From positions 310,001 to 374,000 of the forward strand of contig JALNYZ010000002.1 in the NCBI GenBank assembly GCA_023229575.1: DNA of 64,000 nucleotides. The letters are read 5' to 3'. Position 1 is the first letter of the stretch, and each line of letters opens with the position of its first letter. Source of the stretch: Prolixibacteraceae bacterium. Lineage in GTDB: Bacteria; Bacteroidota; Bacteroidia; Bacteroidales; Prolixibacteraceae. Shown here piece after piece: positions 1 to 6,990 of this stretch. The translations under genes were made by a program, and so were the position numbers. The notes under the pieces were generated by a model. The model worked only from the letters and a program-made list of their open reading frames with translations. It had not been told where the DNA came from and searched no databases.

Positions 1-224
1 AAAGCGGAATTCAACATCTGAGTTGTACCGCGGTAGAAGTTTACATTCGCTCCTCCTGCCACTCCAAAATACCAGGATGGTTTGGTGTATTTAGTATCTT
101 GAGCCTGAAGTGGTGCCTGCACACATGTCAAAATTGCAGCACCTATAATTAGACTTCCGATGATCATTCGTTGAGAGAACGAGGACCGATGACGTCTCTT
201 AATAAAACTTGTAATGTATTTCAT
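1..224 (-). CDS. Partial outer-membrane beta-barrel protein (5' end only)
   Basis: The gene begins at an ATG at 224 and runs off the left edge, so only about 74 residues are seen. The N-terminus is basic (KRRHR), followed by a hydrophobic stretch and a likely signal-peptidase site after VQAPLQAQ. The mature part starts with KPSWYFGVAGGANVNFYRG, an aromatic/glycine pattern typical of the first strand of Bacteroidota outer-membrane barrels, often the barrel part of OmpA-like porins. It lies 82 bp downstream of the DUF3494 gene on the same strand and probably shares its stress promoter, with a hairpin in between. The exact family cannot be decided from this fragment. Confidence 0.6.
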   Translation of the reverse strand, partial: MKYITSFIKRRHRSSFSQRMIIGSLIIGAAILTCVQAPLQAQDTKYTKPSWYFGVAGGANVNFYRGTTQMLNSA

Positions 225-265
225 CTTGTTCTGAATTTGATTATTTGTAAATTTTTTAAAGCGTT

Positions 266-293
266 GGTTTATCCCCCCGAAAGGAGATAAACC
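266..293 (-). terminator. Intercistronic hairpin
   Basis: GGTTTATC and GATAAACC arms enclose a C/G-rich loop. The hairpin lies between the DUF3494 gene and the downstream barrel gene. There is no clean T-run after it, so it may be an attenuator or an RNA-processing/stability element instead of a full terminator. Confidence 0.4.
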
Positions 294-306
294 TGCTTTG
301 CTTTGT

Positions 307-2157
307 TTATGGTTGAACAACTGTACTTGCATTTAAAGTGACTGCAGTTTGTGCTAATAGCTTACCAGTAACTTTTGCCCCCGTGTTGAGGGAAATCAAC
401 GTTTTGCTTAGAATGATACCGCTGAAATCTACACCAGGTCCAAGTAAAGCTTGTCCAGCCACGACCCAGAAGATGTTTTTGGCTTGTGCTCCGCCGATTA
501 AAGTGACAATTGCACTACTGTTCACAGTAAGATCTTGCGAAATCTGGAAGACCCAGCTATCATTTGCTCCACCGCTAAGTGTAACACCGGCATTGGAAAT
601 TAAAAGTCCCGTACCCCACTTGTAAATTCCCGGTGGCAAGGTCTGTCCACTGATATTTCCGGCATATATTTCATTAATAACACCGGTAGTTAAACCATTT
701 GCTGTGGTGTATGCAGTCATCATATCATTGACAGCTGTTGTCATTTTGGCTGGAGTTGGGGGTGCATAGTCAGAGGCATATACCTTCCCGGAAACGATAG
801 GTGTGTGAGAAGATTGTCCGTTGGTATCCATAATTAATCCAAACCCTGTTATTCCGGTTGCCGCTACTGGGCTCACGCCAATATCACCTGCTACAGAAGT
901 AACTCCGGTAGTTGAAATACCTGACATTGCCAAAGCTGTAAAATCGCCTGATGTTCCAAGGTCTATTAATCCGGCACCAGAGCCACCACCACCAATGGTT
1001 GCAAAATTTGCCACCAAATTTCGGTTAGCAGTAACTGTGAATAAATAGTTGGCATTGGCAGATGCAATGGTTGTTCCTTCAGTCCAATTGGTGAAAGTAA
1101 AACCGGTATTTGGGACTGCAGCAACAGTGACTGAAGTTCCTGAAATAAATGTGCCACCCCCGCTGGAAATTCCGCCTAAAACAGGATTGGACAATACAGT
1201 TACCACATATTTAGGGACAAAGTTGGCAACCAGTGATTTGTTACCAGCCATTGTCAACTGATAGCTTGAATTGGTGGATACAACTGTTGAACCATCTGTC
1301 CAGTTTACGAAGGCAAAGGAAGCATTTGCTGTTGCAACGACTGTTGTAGTTGAACCTTGCAAAAATAATCCTGCTCCGCTGGTTGTTCCGCCGAGTAACG
1401 GATTGGATGATAAGGTTAATTGTGGAATTGTAGTAAAACTCCATATGTAATCAACTGCCAATGGGGTGCCAAGTGTATTCTTTACTCCTGCAGCTATTGT
1501 ACCGGTATAGACGGTGAAAGGAGCAAGTATACTGAGAGGTGTAAAGGATGCAGTATTGCTGGTATAAGAGAATTTTCCAGCTACGGTAGTGGAACCTTGT
1601 TTGATGGTAAAGTTGGTTGCTGGTGTTTTTAGCGTTAAAGAATCCATTGGTACATTAAATGTTGCGACAATTACTTTGTTCAGGAGTACACCTGTGGCAC
1701 TGTTTGCAGGATCACTGGTAACCAATGGGGGTACATCCGTTGCAAAAGACCAAACATAGTCGGTCTGTAACGCATTGCCTGTTAGGTCCCTGGCAGCCGT
1801 GGTAACTCTTCCGGTATAAGTTGTACTTGGTGTTAGCGGACTGGAAGGCGTAAAAAATGCTGCCACTCCTGAGTAAACAACTGAACCAGGAACTGCCGTC
1901 GTAGTATTTACTCCGGCAATAGTAGTCGAGGCCATCAAGGTAAAAGATGATCCTGTAATTGTTGAGGGATTCATTTTTTCATTAAAAGTCGCGGAAACGA
2001 CCTGGTTGAGAGGCACTTTAACAGCCCCGTTTGCCGGGATTGTTGATATCACAATAGGGCATACGCCCACTGTTGCCTGATAATCATTTTTTTTGCACCC
2101 GCTAATTAATACAACCAATATTAATGCAAGCGTCATAAATAGTACTTTAATTTTCAT
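307..2157 (-). CDS. DUF3494 (ice-binding-like) lipoprotein with Ig-like and bacterial-repeat domains
   Basis: This 616-residue protein begins with a lipoprotein signal peptide (LVVLISGCKK, lipid-attached Cys near residue 21). Two Ig-like Big_5 domains follow (about 33-140 and 145-245; each has the STIPANGAVKVPLNQ / ATFN-MN pattern). Then come two 65-residue repeats of the Listeria-Bacteroides/InlB type (about 248-315 and 318-388; ANASFAFVNW and PNTGFTFTNW). After a GGGGSG linker there is a C-terminal DUF3494 domain (about 395-616). DUF3494 is the fold of type-I ice-binding proteins, but many members in non-polar bacteria have no proven ice activity and may be adhesins. It is probably displayed on the cell surface. 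It heads a unit with the conserved stress promoter just upstream. Confidence 0.85.
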   Translation of the reverse strand: MKIKVLFMTLALILVVLISGCKKNDYQATVGVCPIVISTIPANGAVKVPLNQVVSATFNEKMNPSTITGSSFTLMASTTIAGVNTTTAVPGSVVYSGVAAFFTPSSPLTPSTTYTGRVTTAARDLTGNALQTDYVWSFATDVPPLVTSDPANSATGVLLNKVIVATFNVPMDSLTLKTPATNFTIKQGSTTVAGKFSYTSNTASFTPLSILAPFTVYTGTIAAGVKNTLGTPLAVDYIWSFTTIPQLTLSSNPLLGGTTSGAGLFLQGSTTTVVATANASFAFVNWTDGSTVVSTNSSYQLTMAGNKSLVANFVPKYVVTVLSNPVLGGISSGGGTFISGTSVTVAAVPNTGFTFTNWTEGTTIASANANYLFTVTANRNLVANFATIGGGGSGAGLIDLGTSGDFTALAMSGISTTGVTSVAGDIGVSPVAATGITGFGLIMDTNGQSSHTPIVSGKVYASDYAPPTPAKMTTAVNDMMTAYTTANGLTTGVINEIYAGNISGQTLPPGIYKWGTGLLISNAGVTLSGGANDSWVFQISQDLTVNSSAIVTLIGGAQAKNIFWVVAGQALLGPGVDFSGIILSKTLISLNTGAKVTGKLLAQTAVTLNASTVVQP

Positions 2158-2190
2158 TTTTTTAATTTAAATGATGGAATTTTATTGTAG

Positions 2191-2259
2191 TAAAAGTAAG
2201 CCAGGCTGTTTTTGGGAGTGTTACACAATTTGAATAAAGAGTTACATCATTCACACATT
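2191..2259 (-). promoter_or_regulatory. Conserved stress promoter, site A
   Basis: On the minus strand this reads TGTGTGAATGATGTAAC, a spacer, then ATTGTGTAAC; the two GTAAC elements are 21 bp apart. The -7 box TACTTTTA (complement at 2191-2198) follows after exactly 21 nt. It is one of 13 such sites in the window and drives the DUF3494 gene. Confidence 0.85.
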
Positions 2260-2304
2260 GGTCGAAAGTTCTCTTTCCCTGATATAAAATGATACCTTTG
2301 CCTG

Positions 2305-2994
2305 ATGATGAAATTTATCTTATACATGATATTTTTGATAATTCCATTGGTAAACTATGCAAGGGTGGTAGAGTTGAATACAATTAATCCGGCTGGTGCA
2401 ATCAATCTGGAATTATATACAACAGTGAAGCTGGCTGAGCTTGGACTAGACAGAACAATTTTTGAATTGGCTATCAAAGGCTTAAATAAACTTGTCTCAA
2501 GCGGTAGATTATTGAATTCAACCATTGTCACTATTGTTGACTATTCTCAATCCAGCAACAAGAAAAGGTTGTACGTGATTGATTTGAAGAATAAGAGGAT
2601 GTTGTTCAATACCTATGTTGCTCATGGCCGAAATACAGGGTCAGAATTTGCTAAAAATTTCTCAAATGAGGAAGGTTCTTTTAAAAGCAGCCTGGGCTTT
2701 TACGTGACCGCACACCCAATAACTGGTTCTCATACTGGTTTTTCGCTACTTATTGAGGGTGTAGAGCAGGGCTTTAATGACCATGCCGGTAAGCGCGAAA
2801 TCATCGTTCATGGAGCAGATTATGCCACCGAAAAATTTATCCGAAAAAATGGAAGACTAGGCAGAAGTATGGGATGTCCAACCCTTCCGCCTGAATTGAA
2901 TAGGCCGATCATTGAGACCATCAAAGACGGAACCTGTCTGTTTATCTATAACCCCGATAACAAATATCTTGTTGGATCCCAGTTAATTAATTAG
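2305..2994 (+). CDS. Murein L,D-transpeptidase catalytic-domain protein (YkuD_2 type)
   Basis: This 229-residue secreted protein has a short hydrophobic signal sequence (FILYMIFLIIPLVNYA). The catalytic part resembles the YkuD_2 family: the strand RLYVIDLKNKRMLFNTYVAHG, then HGADY (His169), then GRSMGCP with the likely nucleophile Cys191. Members cross-link peptidoglycan or attach proteins to it in the periplasm. The gene is divergent from the DUF3494 gene and its 3' end overlaps the convergent L,D-transpeptidase by 12 bp. A TACCTTTG box at 2293-2300 ends only four bases before the ATG, which would give a leaderless or nearly leaderless mRNA, or the start is the second Met (2308). It does not carry the conserved stress element in its own direction. 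Confidence 0.8.
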   Translation: MMKFILYMIFLIIPLVNYARVVELNTINPAGAINLELYTTVKLAELGLDRTIFELAIKGLNKLVSSGRLLNSTIVTIVDYSQSSNKKRLYVIDLKNKRMLFNTYVAHGRNTGSEFAKNFSNEEGSFKSSLGFYVTAHPITGSHTGFSLLIEGVEQGFNDHAGKREIIVHGADYATEKFIRKNGRLGRSMGCPTLPPELNRPIIETIKDGTCLFIYNPDNKYLVGSQLIN

Positions 2995-4260
2995 GCCATA
3001 AGTATCAGGCAAGAAAATCACTTTCTTTCCAACCACAATTACCGGATTGTAAACAATAAAAACAGGGACTTTATGAGGTAGTTTAATTGTTTTCGATTCC
3101 GTATTTTTTCTACCACTCTTCAATTTTTTTATGTTAATATCTCCATTCAGTAATCTATCGGCAAGAACAAAAGGTTTTTCCAATCTTACGCAACCGTGAC
3201 TTAAAAACCTGTAATCCTTTGTAAAAGCGCCCTGCCAGCTTGTAGCATGCAGAAATATACTGAATGGATTTGCCAAATCGAATTTTATAATACCTAGGGC
3301 ATTCCTGCTCCCGGTTCCTTGTCTGAAAAAATAGGGGAAGTTCTTTTCATCATAGGATTTCCATTTTAATATGGATTCATCTATTACATGACCTTTGGCA
3401 TCAACTACCTCATAATTATTCTGTTCAAGGTAATTTTCATTTAGCTGAACTTTAGGTAAAATTTCCGTCACTGCAATTGAATGAGGTACATTCCAGCGGG
3501 GAAAGGTTACTACATCCGTAACAAAAGATGCAATCGTTGGGGTAGGGGTCATTTTCTTTCCTACCACAGCCCGCATTTTTACTTTCAAAAAATCATTCTG
3601 ATAATAGATAACTTCCATTTCAGGAATATTCACAACAATGCGTTCGGATGGATGATTAACAGAGAAATATCTCCTGTAATTCATTGCAACTGCTATCTTT
3701 TTATATTTCAGTGAATCCATTATCCTGATGGAATCGTTCAGAAATTTTTTCAATACTGCATATTCATAATCCTTGCAATCGAGTCGCTCAACCATTTCAG
3801 AGACCGATTCAAGGGGCTTTGAATTACGCAACAGATTGATATAGATAGAGTCCCGGGTAATATTTACACCATCATAATCGAATTTGATATTGCCTTCCTG
3901 AAGTACTTTGATGAAATTTAATACAATACCCGAAATTTGCCTGTCACGTTGCTCTATGTAAATACTATCCAATGATTTATTGCTAAGAAGTGCAACACGA
4001 ATCAGATTGGATTGAAGTTTATCCGATGAGATGCCCAAGTGTTCGGCATTTTCAATCAATAGCAGCCATTCAGTGGCCTTTTTAATGTTGCCTTCGGATG
4101 AAAACCAAAAAAGCTGTTGATGCGATTGAAGATAAAACTTTTGCACGATGGCCTCTTCCTGTGTCACCGCTGGTTGTGCAAAGCTATTGGAAACAAGACA
4201 ACAAAAGATTAAGAAAGAAAATAGCCTTTTTTTGGCTGCTACAACTATTAATCCTATCAT
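2983..4260 (-). CDS. L,D-transpeptidase, YcbB-like, short form
   Basis: This 425-residue protein has an N-terminal signal segment (LFSFLIFCCLVSNSFAQ). The C-terminal half is a YkuD catalytic domain: RIVVNIPEMEVIYY, PTIASFVTDVVTFPRWNVPHSI, FLHAT (His338) and the signature SHGCVRLEKP with nucleophile Cys357. This order is that of YcbB/LdtD enzymes, which make 3-3 cross-links in peptidoglycan. The region before the catalytic domain is alpha-helical, and the protein is shorter than classic YcbB (about 600 residues) with no obvious peptidoglycan-binding domain. It lies 18 bp after the DUF6600 gene, so both probably come from stress promoter B. Confidence 0.85.
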   Translation of the reverse strand: MIGLIVVAAKKRLFSFLIFCCLVSNSFAQPAVTQEEAIVQKFYLQSHQQLFWFSSEGNIKKATEWLLLIENAEHLGISSDKLQSNLIRVALLSNKSLDSIYIEQRDRQISGIVLNFIKVLQEGNIKFDYDGVNITRDSIYINLLRNSKPLESVSEMVERLDCKDYEYAVLKKFLNDSIRIMDSLKYKKIAVAMNYRRYFSVNHPSERIVVNIPEMEVIYYQNDFLKVKMRAVVGKKMTPTPTIASFVTDVVTFPRWNVPHSIAVTEILPKVQLNENYLEQNNYEVVDAKGHVIDESILKWKSYDEKNFPYFFRQGTGSRNALGIIKFDLANPFSIFLHATSWQGAFTKDYRFLSHGCVRLEKPFVLADRLLNGDINIKKLKSGRKNTESKTIKLPHKVPVFIVYNPVIVVGKKVIFLPDTYGLIN

Positions 4261-4278
4261 GAAAAAATATTTAAAAGA

Positions 4279-5730
4279 TTAATCATTCTTCTTTTTGTCC
4301 TCTCCTGCTCCGTTGTCTTTCGGTTTTACTATTTTCTGCTGTTGCTGTCTTTCATTGTTTCTTGAAGGGGCTGCTTTCTGGGGCTGTTGCGAAGGCTGAG
4401 GCTGGGTATTGTTGTTCTGAGGTCTGGCCGTATTCTGTTGTTGCCTTTCATTATTACCTGAAGGAGCAACCTGCTGTGGCTGTTGCGAAGGCTGAGACCT
4501 GTTGATGTTTTGTTGTCTCATGTTATTCTGTTGTTGCCGCTCGTTGTTACCGGCAGGAGTAGCCTGTTGTGGCTGTTTAGAAGGCTGAGACCTGTTGATG
4601 TTTTGTTGTCTCATATTATTCTGTTGTTGCCTCTCGCTGTTACCGGCAGGTGCCGCTTGCTGAGGTTGTTGAGAAGGCTGAGACCTGCTGATGTTCTGCG
4701 GTCTGGCCGTATTCTGTTGTTGTCTCTCGTTGTTACTGGCAGGAACAGTTTGCTGCGGTTGTAGAGAAGGCTGAGACCTGTTGATGTTCTGTTGTCTCAT
4801 ATTATTCTGTTGTTGCCTCTCTTTGCTTTTTTCAGGAGATGCGTCGCGTGGCTGCATCTGTCTCATATCGTTGTTATTTCCTGAATTATTGTACCGTGGT
4901 CGAGAGGATACATTTCTTTCGGATGGACGTTTTACATTTTCAATATTTTCAATTCTTCTTGGAGCAGGGTTGCGGTCAGCCCTGTCGTTTCTCACTATTT
5001 CCGGCCTGTACATTCTTAACTGACCATCGTTCTGGTCCCTACCAGGTCTATAGTTTTCCTGAATTGTGACAGGATTAATCCTTCGGCCTGTAACTCTCTG
5101 TACATCCTCTCTTGCAGGTCCGGTAACGTAAGTAGTATGTCTGCTATTATCAATATATGTTGTATTGATCACCGTGGAGTTTCTAATAATCATGGCGTGC
5201 TCAGACCGATCTACAGAATAATTATGGATATCGCGTCTTTCAAAATCCCTATCCCTAACAAACATCCAATGGTCGTTGTATCTGTTGTATGGCCTGCCAA
5301 AACTGAGATAGATGCTAATACCAGGCTCCATTGGCGACCAGCCATAATAGCCATCTGCTCTTCGCCAGTTCACCCAGGAGGGACCCCATTCGTTATCGGG
5401 AACCCAGAGCCATCCATAATAGTTGTCATAACTCCAGCGGCCATAATGAAAAGGTGCCCATCCCCATTCGTAATCCGATACCCAGGTCCAGCCATAATCT
5501 GTGAGGGTCCAATATCCATCTGTTGAATAGGGAGCAAAGTCAGGGCCGACATCCGGTATCCAGACATAACCGTAATCCTGATAGTCCACCCATTGCCCGT
5601 AAGGGCTTAAAGCATCATAGAAAACCTGAAAGCTGACGTTCTCCTGTTGGGCGGAGATCTGTTTTGGATTGATAAAGGCAGCAATTACCAATGCGATTAC
5701 TATTGCTAATTTCCTGATATTTAGTTTCAT
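4279..5730 (-). CDS. DUF6600-type Trp/Tyr-rich secreted protein with Q/N-rich repeat tail
   Basis: This 483-residue protein has a signal peptide (residues 1-28, ending ISAQ). Residues 33-140 are extremely rich in Trp and Tyr and carry the repeated pattern GYWxxxDYGWxWVSDYEWGWAPFHYGRW, typical of DUF6600 (YXWGXW-like) proteins. Residues 160-300 are Arg/Asn-rich. Residues 304-466 hold about five copies of a 31-residue unit containing QPSQQPQQAAPAGNNERQQQ, a low-complexity, prion-like sequence. Its function is not known; a periplasmic or surface-associated structural role is likely. It is the first gene of a pair with an L,D-transpeptidase, which fits a link to the cell wall (inference). Confidence 0.75.
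   Translation of the reverse strand: MKLNIRKLAIVIALVIAAFINPKQISAQQENVSFQVFYDALSPYGQWVDYQDYGYVWIPDVGPDFAPYSTDGYWTLTDYGWTWVSDYEWGWAPFHYGRWSYDNYYGWLWVPDNEWGPSWVNWRRADGYYGWSPMEPGISIYLSFGRPYNRYNDHWMFVRDRDFERRDIHNYSVDRSEHAMIIRNSTVINTTYIDNSRHTTYVTGPAREDVQRVTGRRINPVTIQENYRPGRDQNDGQLRMYRPEIVRNDRADRNPAPRRIENIENVKRPSERNVSSRPRYNNSGNNNDMRQMQPRDASPEKSKERQQQNNMRQQNINRSQPSLQPQQTVPASNNERQQQNTARPQNISRSQPSQQPQQAAPAGNSERQQQNNMRQQNINRSQPSKQPQQATPAGNNERQQQNNMRQQNINRSQPSQQPQQVAPSGNNERQQQNTARPQNNNTQPQPSQQPQKAAPSRNNERQQQQKIVKPKDNGAGEDKKKND
4333..4821 (-). repeat. In-frame 93-bp tandem repeat encoding a Q/N-rich tail
   Basis: About five units of 31 codons (one of 32) lie head to tail inside the DUF6600 gene. Units differ at a few codons only (for example the SLQP, SQQP and SKQP variants, and NTARPQN against NNMRQQN). 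Nearly identical direct repeats like these can gain or lose copies by slippage. Confidence 0.85.
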
Positions 5731-5788
5731 ATGTATTTCATGTTAATAAGATTTACTATCTGGCTAACTGCTGATATTTTTAACAGCA

Positions 5789-5857
5789 TAAAGGTAGGAG
5801 TACATCCATAGGCAATGGTTACACAATTTCTGTAAAGAGTTACATCATTCACACCTT
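5789..5857 (-). promoter_or_regulatory. Conserved stress promoter, site B
   Basis: Minus strand: GGTGTGAATGATGTAAC, then ATTGTGTAAC with GTAAC elements 21 bp apart, then exactly 21 nt to the -7 box TACCTTTA. It drives the DUF6600 and L,D-transpeptidase genes. Confidence 0.85.
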
Positions 5858-5916
5858 ATACTTAAATGTTCGGAACTCACGATAGAATATTTATTGTTTA
5901 TGAGATTCTAAGTTTT

Positions 5917-6978
5917 CTAAAGCTTTTTTTGTTGAAGATAGATCTTGGCATCCGCTGTTGTTCCCAGAAGTATGGCCAGCCATCGAGTTTTCTCATTCTG
6001 TTCAAGGATGATTTTAATGGTTAGGGTGAAAGGAACTGCCAGGAACATTCCTACCGGTCCCAATATAAATCCCCAGAAGAGCAGGGAAAGTAATACAACC
6101 AATGCCGACAGGCCCAATCCTCTTCCCATTATTTTGGGTTCAACAAAATTTCCAAGTACGTTGTGGATAACCATAAACGCAACAAGTGTCCAAAGTGCGC
6201 CCCCTAATCCTAATTGTATCAATGCAAAGAGAAATGCCGGAATCGTGGCGATAATGGATCCAATGTTCGGAATATAATTCATCAGACCTGCAATCAATGC
6301 CCATAGGAGGGGATAGTCAACTCCAATGATCAACATGGCGATATAGATCAGAATGCCAATGGCAATACATACAAGGGTTTTTATCCCCAGGTAGTGACGA
6401 ATATTTTGTAGAATGGTGGTAAAATAAGCAATTGATTTATCTGTTCCACTCGTAATTGCTTTTGCTTTGATTGAAAAACTTCCGAATTCCATTAAAATAA
6501 ATAAAATGATCAAGAAGATAAGGAAAGAATTACCCAGCATTTTCAACATTCCCATCACTGCGCTTGCTGTAAATTCAAGGATTTTTACAGATTGAATAAG
6601 ATTTGATACTTGATCTTTAGGAATATTAAAACCCTTGTCATTGAGAAACTGAATTACTGAGTTGCTGATGGTGGTAACGGTCGATTCATATTTTGAAACA
6701 TTACTTAAAAAGAAGGATAATGTTCCTCCGATAAGGGAAGAAAATCCGAAAAACAGTAATATTAATCCCAAAATTACAACGATCATAGCCAGCCATCTGG
6801 GGACTCTCTTTCTCTCCAGCCAGGTAATTGGCTGCATACAAATGATGCTTATGAAAAGCGCAAGTAAAAAGGGTGCGATAATCGATTTCGCGTAAATTAC
6901 CCCTGCAAAAATGACAATCAGTGCAGCAATCTTTATGATGGACGAACCCTCAGTAGATCCTATGCTTTTAATGTTCAT
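5917..6978 (-). CDS. AI-2E family transporter (permease)
   Basis: This 353-residue integral membrane protein has the layout of the AI-2E/PerM family: two hydrophobic segments at the N-terminus (IIKIAALIVIFAGVIYA and APFLLALFISIICMQPI), a central amphipathic region (about 95-150), then a cluster of membrane helices with GLMNYIPNIGSIIATIPA and a C-terminal GLSALVVLLSLLFWGFILGPVGMFLAVP. The family has members that export autoinducer-2 or exchange sodium/protons, so the substrate here is not known. It is the last gene of the cbpA operon, 12 bp after the TamA-like gene. A second paralog lies at 31380-32489. Confidence 0.85.
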   Translation of the reverse strand: MNIKSIGSTEGSSIIKIAALIVIFAGVIYAKSIIAPFLLALFISIICMQPITWLERKRVPRWLAMIVVILGLILLFFGFSSLIGGTLSFFLSNVSKYESTVTTISNSVIQFLNDKGFNIPKDQVSNLIQSVKILEFTASAVMGMLKMLGNSFLIFLIILFILMEFGSFSIKAKAITSGTDKSIAYFTTILQNIRHYLGIKTLVCIAIGILIYIAMLIIGVDYPLLWALIAGLMNYIPNIGSIIATIPAFLFALIQLGLGGALWTLVAFMVIHNVLGNFVEPKIMGRGLGLSALVVLLSLLFWGFILGPVGMFLAVPFTLTIKIILEQNEKTRWLAILLGTTADAKIYLQQKKL

Positions 6979-6990
6979 TTCAATATGGTT

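Noticed and set aside
4483..5069. Several plus-strand frames of 75-93 codons opposite the DUF6600 gene
   Set aside because: They are frames opposite the repeat tail; their Leu/Arg-rich products reflect the repeated complementary codons.
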